A DNA stretch of 64,000 nucleotides from Paraburkholderia tropica (GTDB lineage: Bacteria > Pseudomonadota > Gammaproteobacteria > Burkholderiales > Burkholderiaceae): assembly GCF_900109265.1 (NCBI RefSeq), contig NZ_FNZM01000025.1, positions 38,043 to 102,042 on the forward strand, read 5' to 3'. Shown here piece by piece: positions 42,400 to 50,851 of the stretch. Numbering within the stretch: the first letter of the stretch is position 1; every line of letters starts with the position of its first letter. A model generated the notes under the pieces. That model did no database searches. It was given only the letters and a program-made list of their open reading frames with translations, and was not told where the DNA came from. Made by a program: the position numbers and the translations under genes.

Positions 42400-43362
42400 A
42401 TGCCGTCCCAAGTCGATGCGTTTTCCGCCTGGCTGATCGAAGGGCTCGAAGTCACCAGCACGCTGTTTCACGTCGGCCAGTATTGCGGCGCCTGGCAGGC
42501 CTCGACGAGCGGTCATCGCCGCGCCAGTTTCCACCTCGTCCTGCATGGCCGCTGCTGGCTGCATCTTCCTGAGCGGGCCGGCCGTCCGGCGCGCAGCGTG
42601 GCGCTCGCCGCCGGCGACGCCGTGTTCCTGCTCGACGACGTCGCGCACTGCCTGTCGCCGCACGCGCTGCCGCCCGCAGCGGGCGCGGAACACGCCCGTC
42701 ACGGCGCGATGACGCCGCTCGACGCGGCCAGCCTGACCGCGCCCGACAGTCTCGGTCTCGCGTGCGGCTTCTTCGAGTTCAAGTCCGGCCTCGACGGCCT
42801 GATGCTCGACCTGCTGCCCGATCACGTGATCGCGCGGCACGATCAGCCCGCGCTGCACGGCGCGCGCCAGATCTTCGAGTTGATCCGCGCCGAGGCGCAC
42901 CTCGATCCGCACACGCCCTCGCCCCTGATCGCGCGGCTCACGAGCCTGCTGTTTCTCTACACGCTGCGCGCGCTCGATTCGAACGACGAACTGACGCCCT
43001 GCTTCTGGGCGCTGCTGCGCCGTCCGGCGTTCGCGCCGCTGGTCGCGGCCATCGTCGCCGAGCCGGGGCGGCGCTGGACCACGGCGAGCATGGCCGATTT
43101 CGCGCACATGTCGCGCGCGCGTTTCTGCAAGTTGTTCGCCGAACTCTGCGGCCAGCCGCCCGCGCAGTTCCTGACGCTCGTGCGCATGAAGCTCGCGGCG
43201 TCGATGCTGAGCACCGGCACAAGCATGCCGGACGCCGCCGAGCAGGTGGGCTATCAGTCCGAATCGGCGTTTGCCCAGGCGTTCAAGCGCGTGACCGGCG
43301 TCCAGCCCGGCGCATGGCGGCGCGCAGCCTCGGGCGACGCGGCGCTCGCCGCGCTGCACTAA
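42400..43362 (+). CDS. AraC-family regulator with cupin_6-type N-terminus
   Basis: 320 aa. The N-terminus DAFSAWLIEGLEVTSTLFHV, FHLVLHGRCWLHL and ALAAGDAVFLLDDVAHCLSP matches the AraC cupin_6 ligand domain. The C-terminus has two HTH helices (ASMADFAHMSRARFCKLFAE and MPDAAEQVGYQSESAFAQAF) and the KRVTGVQPGAWRR signature. The ATG at 42400 fits the family start; a GTG at 42361 with GGTGAGAG upstream is the alternative. It lies 165 nt upstream of, and parallel to, the AhpD/flavoprotein/ABC operon and is its probable regulator. Confidence 0.87.
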   Translation: MPSQVDAFSAWLIEGLEVTSTLFHVGQYCGAWQASTSGHRRASFHLVLHGRCWLHLPERAGRPARSVALAAGDAVFLLDDVAHCLSPHALPPAAGAEHARHGAMTPLDAASLTAPDSLGLACGFFEFKSGLDGLMLDLLPDHVIARHDQPALHGARQIFELIRAEAHLDPHTPSPLIARLTSLLFLYTLRALDSNDELTPCFWALLRRPAFAPLVAAIVAEPGRRWTTASMADFAHMSRARFCKLFAELCGQPPAQFLTLVRMKLAASMLSTGTSMPDAAEQVGYQSESAFAQAFKRVTGVQPGAWRRAASGDAALAALH

Positions 43363-43527
43363 GTTGCGCTGATCCGAGCCGCGCGCCGCTTCAACGCGGC
43401 CCGATCGCGAACCCGTCCGCACCGCGCAAGACAATCCCGCATGAATCGCGGACAGCGGCGCATTGCCCGCGCTTCGCGCCGCGCCCAGAATCGGCACATC
43501 GATCCGCTTCTATCCGTAAGGAATCCC

Positions 43528-44127
43528 ATGAGCCGTCTGCCGCTGCACACCGTCGAAAGCGCCCCCGAGGCGAGCCGTCCTTTCCTGGAGCGCTCGCTCG
43601 CCGCGAACGGCTTCCTGCCGAACCTCGTCGCCTCGCTCGCGAACGCGCCCGTCGCGCTCGAAACGTATCTGACCGTCGGCGAAATCAATGGCCGCAGCGG
43701 CCTGACGCTCGCCGAACGCGAAGCCGTGCAGATCACCGCCGCCGCGATCCACGGCTGCGGCTTCTGCGTCGCGGGCCACACGGCCGTCGCGCTGAAAAAG
43801 GCGCAACTGGCCGCGCCCGTGGTCGACGCGCTGCGCATCGGTAGCCCAAGCGGCGACGCGCGCCTCGACGCCGTGGCCGTCTTCACGCGCGACGTGATCG
43901 CCACACGCGGCGCGGTGCAGGACGCCGCGCGCGCGGCCTTCGCCGCCGCCGGCTTCAGCGACGCGAACGCGCTCGAAGTGATCCTCGGCGTGAGTCTCGC
44001 CACGCTGTGCAACTTCGCCAACAACTTCGCGCAGAACGAACTGAACCCCCAACTTGCGGGCTATCGCTGGAACGCGGACGATTATCTGCATCGCGCGACA
44101 CAGCCCGCCACGGAGCACTCCGCATGA
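43528..44127 (+). CDS. AhpD-like/carboxymuconolactone decarboxylase-family protein
   Basis: 199 aa helical protein with the redox motif CGFCVAGHTAVA (CxxC plus His), as in AhpD-like alkylhydroperoxidases. LTLAEREAVQITAAA and the second half LGVSLATLCNFANNF also fit. It probably acts as a thiol-dependent peroxidase or a detoxifying partner for the flavoprotein that follows. TAAGGA precedes the ATG, and its stop overlaps the next start (ATGA), so the two are translationally coupled. The same pairing of AhpD-like and acyl-CoA-dehydrogenase-like genes with sulfonate-type transporters is seen in sulfur-scavenging loci; the link here is inference. Confidence 0.85.
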   Translation: MSRLPLHTVESAPEASRPFLERSLAANGFLPNLVASLANAPVALETYLTVGEINGRSGLTLAEREAVQITAAAIHGCGFCVAGHTAVALKKAQLAAPVVDALRIGSPSGDARLDAVAVFTRDVIATRGAVQDAARAAFAAAGFSDANALEVILGVSLATLCNFANNFAQNELNPQLAGYRWNADDYLHRATQPATEHSA

Positions 44128-45239
44128 CACGCCCCGCCGCGCCCGCGCTGCCCGCCGATCTCGCCGCCTGGCTCGACGCGCACGCCGAATCGCTCGATAC
44201 GGACGCCGCGCACGCCGCCGACGTCGTGCCGCGTCTGGGCCGCGCCGGGCTGTTTCGCGTGGGCGTCGCGCCGGAACTGGGCGGCGCGGGCGGCACGACC
44301 GTCGACGCCATCGAGGCGATCGCCGCCGTCGCGCGCCACTCGCTCGCGAGCGCCTTCGTGTTCTGGGGGCAGCGCACGTTCATCGAATATCTGCTGCAAA
44401 GCACGAACGCCGGCTTGCGCGCGCGCTGGCTGCCCGCGCTGCTGGCAGGCGAGCACGCGGGCGCGACCGGCCTTTCGAACGCGATGAAGTTTCTGAGCGC
44501 GATCGAGCCGTTGCAGATGCGCGCCGCGCCGCTCGACGCCGCGCAGACGCGCTTCGCGCTCGACGGCGCGCTGCCGTGGATCACCAATCTGCGTCGCGAG
44601 GGCTTCGTGGTCGCGGCGGCGTTCGATCGTCACGACGGCGCACCGCCCGCGATCTTCGCGCTGCCGCACGATGCGCCCGGCGTCGCGCGCAGCGACGACC
44701 TCGACCTGATCGCGCTGCGCGGCAGCAACACGGCGGCGCTCACGCTCGACGGCGCCGAACTCGACGCAGGCTGGCTGATCGACGCCGATGCGCGCGCCTT
44801 TCTCGTCCGCGCGCGCCCGGCTTTCCTCGGCCTGCAATGCGGCATGTCGATCGGCCTCGCGCGCCGCGCGCTCGAAGCCGTCGAGGAGAGCAGCCCCGCC
44901 GTGCGCGCCGCACTCGCCGACGATGCAGCAGCGCTGCGCCACGAACTCGACGCCCTCACCGCGCGCCTCTACGCCGGGGTGACGAGCGGCGCGTTCGTCG
45001 CCGCGCCCGCCGCGCAATTTGAATTGCGCATCGGCCTGGCCGCCGTGGTGGACGCCGCCGCGCATCTCGACGTACAGGCGGCGGGCGGACGCGGCTATCT
45101 GCGCTCGCACGCGTCGCGCGCCACGCCCAACGACACCGCGCGCCGCAGCCGCGAAGCCGCCTTCGTGCCGATCGTCACGCCGAGCCTCGTGCAACTGAAA
45201 TCGCAACTCGCGCAGCAGCGGCGCAGCGAGGCCGCATGA
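44124..45239 (+). CDS. Acyl-CoA dehydrogenase-like flavoprotein
   Basis: 371 aa. RLGRAGLFRVGVAPELGGAG, IAAVARHSLASAFVFWGQRT and GATGLSNAMKFLSAIEPL correspond to the N-terminal and middle domains of acyl-CoA dehydrogenases, with VDAAAHLDVQAAGGRGYLRS as the C-terminal helical part. The obvious catalytic Glu region is not conserved. It may therefore be a flavin-dependent monooxygenase of the DszC/SfnB branch rather than a beta-oxidation enzyme. It is coupled by ATGA overlaps to the AhpD-like gene before it and the ABC ATPase gene after it. The transporter context suggests a sulfur- or nitrogen-containing organic substrate. Confidence 0.78.
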   Translation: MTRPAAPALPADLAAWLDAHAESLDTDAAHAADVVPRLGRAGLFRVGVAPELGGAGGTTVDAIEAIAAVARHSLASAFVFWGQRTFIEYLLQSTNAGLRARWLPALLAGEHAGATGLSNAMKFLSAIEPLQMRAAPLDAAQTRFALDGALPWITNLRREGFVVAAAFDRHDGAPPAIFALPHDAPGVARSDDLDLIALRGSNTAALTLDGAELDAGWLIDADARAFLVRARPAFLGLQCGMSIGLARRALEAVEESSPAVRAALADDAAALRHELDALTARLYAGVTSGAFVAAPAAQFELRIGLAAVVDAAAHLDVQAAGGRGYLRSHASRATPNDTARRSREAAFVPIVTPSLVQLKSQLAQQRRSEAA

Positions 45240-46066
45240 ACGGCACGAGCGGCACGAGCGGCATCGCCGGTTCGTCGCCTGAGACGCCGCGTCTGCGGCT
45301 GCGCGGCGTCGGGCTGCGCCGCCAGCAACGCAGCGTGCTCGCGAATGTCGATCTCGACGTCGCGCCCGGCGAACTGGTCTCGATCATCGGCGCGAGCGGC
45401 GCGGGCAAATCCACGCTGCTGCGCGTCGTGGCGGGCTTGATTGCGCCGCACGCGGGCAGCGTTCAGGTCGATGGCGCGCCGCTCGACGGTCCGCGCCCCG
45501 ACGTGGCGCTCGCGTTTCAGGACGCGTGTCTGCTGCCGTGGCTGTCGGTCGAGCGCAACGTCGCGTTCGGCCTCGGCTTTCGCAAGCAGCCGAAGCTCGC
45601 GCGCCGCGAACGCGATGCGCGCGTGCGCGCCGCGCTCCAGGCGGTCGGGCTCGCGCACGCCGCGCATTTCTCGCCGCGCCAGTTGTCGGGCGGCATGGCG
45701 CAACGCGTCGCGCTGGCACGATCGCTCGCGCGTGCGCCGCGCACGCTGCTGCTCGACGAGCCGTTCGGCGCGCTCGACGAAGTCACGCGCGCCGACATGC
45801 AGCGCCTGCTCGTGCGCGTGGTGCGCGAAAGCGGCGCGGCGACGCTGCTCGTCACCCACGACATCGACGAAGCGCTGCTGGTTTCCGACCGCGTCGCCGT
45901 GCTCGGCCCGGACGGCATCGCGCTCGATCTCGCCATCGCCTTGCCCGAGCCGCGCGCGGATCAGGTCGAAGCGCTCGGCGCGTTGCGCGTGCGGCTCGTC
46001 GGCGCTTTGCACGCGAGCATGCATGCGTCGATGCACGCCTCGACCCACGCGCCGCTGTCCGCCTGA
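45236..46066 (+). CDS. ABC transporter ATPase (SsuB/TauB/NrtD type)
   Basis: 276 aa. It has Walker A IIGASGAGKST, the Q-loop in LAFQDACLLPWLSVERNV, the ABC signature QLSGGMAQRVALARSLA, Walker B LLLDEPFGALDEVTR and the switch VTHDIDEALLVSDRV. DACLLPW-type Q-loops are typical of the taurine/sulfonate/nitrate importers. The C-terminus ends in a His-Ala-Ser-Met repeat (coded by an in-frame tandem repeat around 46010-46045) that is unlikely to be structured. Its start overlaps the preceding flavoprotein gene (ATGA), and it energises the permease at 47301. Confidence 0.93.
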   Translation: MNGTSGTSGIAGSSPETPRLRLRGVGLRRQQRSVLANVDLDVAPGELVSIIGASGAGKSTLLRVVAGLIAPHAGSVQVDGAPLDGPRPDVALAFQDACLLPWLSVERNVAFGLGFRKQPKLARRERDARVRAALQAVGLAHAAHFSPRQLSGGMAQRVALARSLARAPRTLLLDEPFGALDEVTRADMQRLLVRVVRESGAATLLVTHDIDEALLVSDRVAVLGPDGIALDLAIALPEPRADQVEALGALRVRLVGALHASMHASMHASTHAPLSA

Positions 46067-46117
46067 ACCGCCGCCACACCCCACCGCTCCGAAATACCCA
46101 AAGAGGAAGACCACCGC

Positions 46118-47308
46118 ATGTGCCAGCTCCCCATGACCCGCCGCGAGTGGCTCAAGCTCGCCTCGATGTTCACCGTCGCGGGCGCGGCGCCGCTTTTGGG
46201 CGCCGCCAACGCGCGCGCGGCCGCCGACGCCGACGCGCCGCTGCGCATCGGCTATCTGCCGATCACCGATGCCGCGCCGCTGCTCGTCGCGCACAACAAC
46301 GGCTACTTCGAGCAGGCGGGCCTGAAAGTCGAAAAACCGACGCTGCTGCGTAGCTGGGCGCAACTCGTCGAGGCGTTCCTGTCCGGCCAGGTCAACGTCG
46401 TCCACCTGCTCGCGCCGATGACGATCTGGGCGCGCTACGGCAGCCAGGCGAGCGCGAAAGTGGTCGCGTGGAATCACGTCAACGGTTCGGCGCTCACGGT
46501 CGCGCCCGAGATCGGACAGCTCAAGGATCTCGGCGGCAAGACCGTGGCCGTGCCGTTCTGGTATTCGATTCACAACGTCGTGGTGCAGGACATGCTGCGC
46601 GCGCAGGGCCTCACGCCGGTGCTGACGCAGGACGGCGCGCTCAAGCCGAACGAGGTGCGCCTCGTCGTGATGGCGCCGTCGGACATGCCGCCCGCGCTCG
46701 CCGCGAAGCAGATCGCGGGCTTCATCGTCGCGGAGCCGTTCAATGCGGCCGCCGAAGCGCTCAAGGTCGGCAAGGTGCTGCGTTTTACCGGCGACGTCTG
46801 GCGCGATCACGCCTGCTGCGTCGTGTTCATGCACGAGCGCGATCTGAGCGGACGGCCCGCGTGGTCGCAGAAAGTGGTCGACGGCATCGTCAAGGCGCAG
46901 GCCTGGACGCGCGCGCATCCGCAGGAAGCGGCGCAGCTGTTGTCGAAAACCGGGCCGAACCGCTACACGCCGCACGCGGCGGGCATTCTGCAGACCGTGC
47001 TCGCGCCCACGGCCGCCGACGAAGGCCGCTATCTCGCCGACCGCGCCATCGTGCACGCCGACTGGCACGAGAAGCGCATCGACTTTCAGCCCTATCCGTA
47101 TCCGGCCTATACCGAGGAACTCGTGCGGCGGCTCAAGACGACGCAACTGCAAGGCAACGGGCAATTCCTCGCCGCGCTCGATCCGGCTTTCGTCGCACGC
47201 GATCTCGTGGACGACCGCTTCGTGAAGAAGAGCATCGAGGCGGTCGGCGGCATGAAAACCTTCGGTCTGCCGGACACTTACGCGCGCACGGAGACCATCG
47301 TTGTCTAG
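46118..47308 (+). CDS. ABC transporter substrate-binding protein, CmpA/NrtA-SsuA superfamily (Tat-type signal)
   Basis: 396 aa. The N-terminus TRREWLKLASMFTVAGAAPL is a twin-arginine-like signal. The mature part begins LRIGYLPITDAAPLLVAHNN and contains NVVHLLAPMTIWARYGSQ and GGKTVAVPFWYSIHNVVVQD, as in nitrate/bicarbonate/sulfonate binding proteins. It delivers the substrate in the periplasm to the permease encoded next. AAGAGGAAGA precedes the ATG. The last 8 nt overlap the TTG start of the permease gene. It is less similar to SsuA than the second binding protein at 48275. Confidence 0.9.
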   Translation: MCQLPMTRREWLKLASMFTVAGAAPLLGAANARAAADADAPLRIGYLPITDAAPLLVAHNNGYFEQAGLKVEKPTLLRSWAQLVEAFLSGQVNVVHLLAPMTIWARYGSQASAKVVAWNHVNGSALTVAPEIGQLKDLGGKTVAVPFWYSIHNVVVQDMLRAQGLTPVLTQDGALKPNEVRLVVMAPSDMPPALAAKQIAGFIVAEPFNAAAEALKVGKVLRFTGDVWRDHACCVVFMHERDLSGRPAWSQKVVDGIVKAQAWTRAHPQEAAQLLSKTGPNRYTPHAAGILQTVLAPTAADEGRYLADRAIVHADWHEKRIDFQPYPYPAYTEELVRRLKTTQLQGNGQFLAALDPAFVARDLVDDRFVKKSIEAVGGMKTFGLPDTYARTETIVV

Positions 47309-48149
47309 CCTCAGCGAAGAATCCGGCGCGACGGGCACACCGGGCGCGCGCGACGTCGCGCCTCGCGCGAACGCCGGCAATCTGCACCGTCGCGCCGCGC
47401 GCGTGCTGCTCGGCGTGACCGGGCTCGCGGCGATCGTGCTCGCCTGGTGGATCGGCGTGGCGCTGGTGTCGCGTCACAGCGCGCTGGCCGCGCAGTTCGG
47501 GCCGCTCGCGGCGTGGCGCACGTTTCCCGCGCTGATCGGCGAAGACCAGTTGCTCACGCATATCGTCGCGAGTCTGCGGCGGATCGGCGTGGGGCTCGCG
47601 TGGGCGATGCTGTTCGGCGTGCCGCTCGGCTTTCTGATCGGCCGCTTCAAGGCGCTCGAAACCGCGCTGTCGCCGGCGCTGCAATTTCTGCGCATGATCT
47701 CGCCGCTCGCGTGGATGCCGATTGCGGTGATGTCGCTCGGCGTCGGCGATCCGCCGGTCTATTTCCTGCTGACGTTCGCGGCCGTCTGGCCCATCGTCAT
47801 CAGCACGGCGGCGGGCGTGCAGCAGATCGACGCGCGCTGGGTCCAGCTCGGCGAAAGCCTCGCCGCGACGCGCGCCGAAATGCTCTGGCACATCTACGTG
47901 CCCGGCATCGCGGCGCACGTGCTGACCGGCGTGCGGCTCGCCATCGGCATTCTGTGGATCGTGCTGGTGCCCGCGGAAATGCTCGGCGTGAATTCCGGGC
48001 TCGGGTTTCTGATTCTCGATTGCCGCGACCGGCTCGCGTATTCGGAACTGATGGCGGTCGTGCTCGTGATCGGCGCGCTGGGCTTTGCGCTCGATACGGC
48101 GGCGCGTGCGGTGTATCAACGCTTCGGCGCGGTGCGCGAGCGCGTTTGA
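47301..48149 (+). CDS. ABC transporter permease (SsuC/TauC type)
   Basis: 282 aa with a TTG start that overlaps the binding-protein gene. About six membrane helices are visible (AAIVLAWWIGVALV, GVGLAWAMLFGVPLGFLIG, FLLTFAAVWPIVIS, LAIGILWIVLVPAEMLG, ELMAVVLVIGALGFALD). The EAA-type loop for ATPase contact is ESLAATRAEMLWHIYVPGIA. It forms the membrane channel of the importer with the ATPase at 45236. Because a TTG start is rare, a later start cannot be ruled out. Confidence 0.92.
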   Translation: MSSLSEESGATGTPGARDVAPRANAGNLHRRAARVLLGVTGLAAIVLAWWIGVALVSRHSALAAQFGPLAAWRTFPALIGEDQLLTHIVASLRRIGVGLAWAMLFGVPLGFLIGRFKALETALSPALQFLRMISPLAWMPIAVMSLGVGDPPVYFLLTFAAVWPIVISTAAGVQQIDARWVQLGESLAATRAEMLWHIYVPGIAAHVLTGVRLAIGILWIVLVPAEMLGVNSGLGFLILDCRDRLAYSELMAVVLVIGALGFALDTAARAVYQRFGAVRERV

Positions 48150-48274
48150 ACTTTTGCATTTGAGCGCGCCGTGTACGCGCTTCGATGCTTATCAGCATTG
48201 CTTGGTTGGTGCGCGGCGGTGCCGGTTTTAGAGTGCTCGTTTTGCTCAACGCCGCTCACTGCCACGGACCTGCC

Positions 48275-49276
48275 ATGTTCTCGCGTACCCGCCGTCGTTT
48301 TCTCTCCCAGACTTCGTTGCTCGGCGCAGGCGCGCTGCTCGCGCGGTCCGGTTTCGCAGCGACAGCAACGACGTCGGCGTCGACCGTGCGCATCGGCTAT
48401 CAGAAGTCGTCGACGCTGATTACGGTGCTCAAGACGCAAGGCACGCTCGACGCGGCGCTCGCGCCGCTCGGCGTGACCGTGAGCTGGAGCGAGTTTGCGA
48501 GCGGCCTGCCGCTGACCGAAGCGCTCAACGCCGAAGCGATCGACCTCAGCGCCGACGTCGCCGACACCGTGCCGATCTTCGCCCAGGCCGCGCACGCGCG
48601 TTTCGTCTATCTCGCCCAGGAAGCGCCTTCGCCGGGCGCGCAGGCGATCATCGTCAAACGCGCGGGCGCGCTGCACACGGCCGCCGATCTGCGCGGCAAG
48701 GACATCGCCGTGACGAAGGCGGCGGGCAGCCATTACCTGCTGCTCGCGGCGCTCGCGAAAGCGGGCGTGCCGCCCGACGCCGCGCGCATCCACTACCTGA
48801 CGCCCGCCGACGGGCGCGCCGCCTTCGAGCGCGGCAGCGTCGATGCGTGGGTGACGTGGGACCCGTATGTGGCGTCCGTCGATCAGGACGCCGACGTGCG
48901 GATTCTCGCTGACGGCAACGGACTCGCCTCGTACCAGCGCTACTATCTCGCCTCGACGCGCTACGCCGAAGCGCGCCCCGACGTGCTCGCCGCCGTGTTC
49001 GCGCAGTTACGCCAGGCGGGCGACTGGGTGCGCAAGTCGCCGCAGGACGCGGCGCGTCTGCTCGCGCCGGTCTGGGGACTCGACGCCGCCACCATCGAGC
49101 GCGCCAACGCGCGCCGCAGCTACCTCGTGCGCCCGGTCGAAGCCGCCCATTTCGGCGAGCAGCAGAAGATCGCCGATACCTTCCTCGCCGCCCGTCTGCT
49201 GCCCGCCGCCGTGGACACGGCGCACGCGCAACGCTGGGATTTCAGCGGCAAGCGCGCGGTGGCGATCGGCGCTTGA
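48275..49276 (+). CDS. Second substrate-binding protein of the operon, aliphatic-sulfonate (SsuA) type
   Basis: 333 aa. It begins MFSRTRRRFLSQTSLLGAGA, a twin-arginine signal, then TVRIGYQKSSTLITVLKTQG, WSEFASGLPLTEALNAEAID and DAWVTWDPYVASVDQ, which are SsuA hallmarks. It should bind alkanesulfonates or a similar sulfonated compound. It follows the permease gene by 125 nt and probably shares that permease and ATPase with the CmpA/NrtA-like protein. The ATG at 48275 was preferred to an in-frame one at 48185 because it starts right at the Tat signal. Confidence 0.9.
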   Translation: MFSRTRRRFLSQTSLLGAGALLARSGFAATATTSASTVRIGYQKSSTLITVLKTQGTLDAALAPLGVTVSWSEFASGLPLTEALNAEAIDLSADVADTVPIFAQAAHARFVYLAQEAPSPGAQAIIVKRAGALHTAADLRGKDIAVTKAAGSHYLLLAALAKAGVPPDAARIHYLTPADGRAAFERGSVDAWVTWDPYVASVDQDADVRILADGNGLASYQRYYLASTRYAEARPDVLAAVFAQLRQAGDWVRKSPQDAARLLAPVWGLDAATIERANARRSYLVRPVEAAHFGEQQKIADTFLAARLLPAAVDTAHAQRWDFSGKRAVAIGA

Positions 49277-49424
49277 TGATTGATGTGAGGTTTGCGCGGG
49301 CGTCGATGCGCCTGTATCGGTTCAAATCGGCTTAGTCTGCCTCTGACGCTCGCGGCGGTGCTTCGGTAAGGTTCGATTCGTCCTGTCGACTCAATCGACC
49401 CCTACCGACCTCAGCGGAGCCCGC

Positions 49425-49754
49425 ATGCGCATCGACGCCGTACCTTTTGGCATCACGAACTGGGATACCGTGGCGCCCACGATCCACGCGGGCGAGCGCG
49501 GCAGCGCGTCGTGGCGCACGCGCCATTTCGACACGATCCGCGTGCGTTTCGTCGAATACAGCCCCGGCTATGTCGCCGATCACTGGTGCACCAAGGGCCA
49601 CGTGCTGCTGTGCGTTTCAGGGGAACTGGAGACGGAACTCGCGGACGGACGCCGCTTCGTGCTGACGCCGGGCATGAGCTATCAGGTCGCCGATCACGCC
49701 GAGCCGCACCGCTCGTCGTCGCCGAAGGGCGCGACGCTTTTCGTGGTCGATTGA
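49425..49754 (+). CDS. DHCW-motif cupin-fold protein
   Basis: 109-aa single-domain cupin. The line GYVADHWCTKGHVLLCVSGE carries the His/Cys-rich metal-site motif from which the family is named, and PGMSYQVADHAEPHRSSS supplies the second cupin motif with the last His. GITNWDTVAPTIHAGERGSA is the usual N-terminus. The biochemical role of this family is not known to me; a metal-binding or small enzymatic function is likely. It is followed 79 nt later by the LOG-family gene on the same strand. Confidence 0.85.
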   Translation: MRIDAVPFGITNWDTVAPTIHAGERGSASWRTRHFDTIRVRFVEYSPGYVADHWCTKGHVLLCVSGELETELADGRRFVLTPGMSYQVADHAEPHRSSSPKGATLFVVD

Positions 49755-49833
49755 ACGCTGCCTGGTGGTCGATAAGCGGCGCGCCGACGTAAAATCCCGT
49801 CCACCAAACCGTCATGGATACAAGGAGCGCGCG

Positions 49834-50367
49834 GTGGCAATCGTTGGCGTTATGGGATCCGGCAAGACCGAATGGCTGGAACTGTCGGTCCCGCTGGGAC
49901 ACTGGATCGCCGGGCAGGGATTCGATCTGCTGACCGGCGCGGGGCTGGGCGTGATGCTGTCGACGGCGCGCGCGTTCGCGACCACGCCCGGACGCAAGGG
50001 ACGCTCGATCGGCATCATGCCGGGCGAAGCGCATCCGGAGCACGGTTTCGTGCCGCTCGCGGGCTATCCGAATCCGTATATCGACCTGCCGGTGCTCACG
50101 CCGCTGCCGCGCAAGCAGCCCGACGCGCCCGCCGACGCGCTGAACCGCAATTACGTGAACGTGCTGACGAGCGACGTCGTGGTGGCGCTCCCGGGCGGTC
50201 CGGGCACGCTCGACGAAATCCGCCTCGCGACGCGTTTTGGCAAGCCGCTGATCTGCGTCGGCCCCGAACCGGCTTTCGAGGGCGTGCCGCCCGGCACGCG
50301 GATCGTCGGCGAGCTCGAAAACGTTTTCGCGTTCGTGCTGGCCCATACGAGCACCGGCGCCGGCTGA
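49834..50367 (+). CDS. LOG-family/TIGR00725-type Rossmann nucleotide-binding protein
   Basis: 177 aa from a GTG with AAGGAG upstream. AIVGVMGSGKTEW is an N-terminal nucleotide-binding loop, LLTGAGLGVMLSTARAF the second, and LPGGPGTLDEIRLA the lysine-decarboxylase-like PGGxGTxxE motif. Enzymes of the LOG group remove ribose-5-phosphate from cytokinin nucleotides; many bacterial members with this motif have other or unknown roles. It converges on the small gene at 50434, and both stop codons lie inside an inverted repeat. Assignment to the family is firm, the substrate is not. Confidence 0.85.
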   Translation: MAIVGVMGSGKTEWLELSVPLGHWIAGQGFDLLTGAGLGVMLSTARAFATTPGRKGRSIGIMPGEAHPEHGFVPLAGYPNPYIDLPVLTPLPRKQPDAPADALNRNYVNVLTSDVVVALPGGPGTLDEIRLATRFGKPLICVGPEPAFEGVPPGTRIVGELENVFAFVLAHTSTGAG

Positions 50368-50441
50368 TCGCGGCCACGAGCGCAGGCACGGCCGCAGCCA
50401 CGCCGCTCCGCGACTGAGCGGCGTACGCCGCGATCAGCCGG
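50360..50441. terminator. Bidirectional terminator-like nested inverted repeat
   Basis: Perfect 15-bp arms CCGGCTGATCGCGGC (50360-50374) and its complement (50427-50441) enclose a second 8-bp stem CGCCGCTC/GAGCGGCG (50401-50408 and 50416-50423, 7-nt loop). The stop codons of both convergent genes lie within the outer arms. There is no T-run, so termination would have to be stem-driven or Rho-assisted. Confidence 0.55.
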
Positions 50442-50685
50442 ACGCGCCCGCGCCGAACAGATCGTCGTCGTCCTGATCGGGGTCTTCGGCGTAGAGAACC
50501 AGAACGCGCTGGACGTCGCGGACGAACGCTTCCATCGCGTTGAGACATTCCTCGCTGCCCGCCGGGAAATCCTCAGGATTCTTCTTGCCCTGAGCCCGCC
50601 GGATCGCGCGGATGCTGGCCTCGAGTGCCCGTGCTTCGGCCCAGATAGGATCGTCCTCGGGAAGTTGGGAAGGTTCGTGCGTCAT
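50434..50685 (-). CDS. Small acidic hypothetical protein, 83 aa
   Basis: MTHEPSQLPEDDPIWAEARA, then a helical stretch LEASIRAIRRAQGKKNPEDF and ECLNAMEAFVRDVQRVLVLY, ending in an acidic tail (EDPDQDDDDLFG). It has no membrane segment and no motif I can name. The ATG at 50685 was chosen because upstream sequence is basic and low-complexity. It converges with the LOG-family gene and shares its 3' inverted repeat. A role in protein interaction is possible, but no function is assigned. Confidence 0.65.
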   Translation of the reverse strand: MTHEPSQLPEDDPIWAEARALEASIRAIRRAQGKKNPEDFPAGSEECLNAMEAFVRDVQRVLVLYAEDPDQDDDDLFGAGASG

Positions 50686-50851
50686 GCCCGGATTTTCGGC
50701 ATCCGGCCCACGAACTTTAGACGTCCGCCTCGAATTTAGAGGCGCGCCCCTGGTGCGGCGGCGTCGTGCTGGCATGGTAAACCAGCAGCGCAGTTTGCGC
50801 CCGACTGATACTCGACTTGCGCCTGATCCCCCCCCGCTTTCGCCGCCCGGC

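Noticed and set aside
40947..42461. A 504-codon minus-strand frame
   Set aside because: Antisense to the tandem-HTH LysR gene, with no family sequence.
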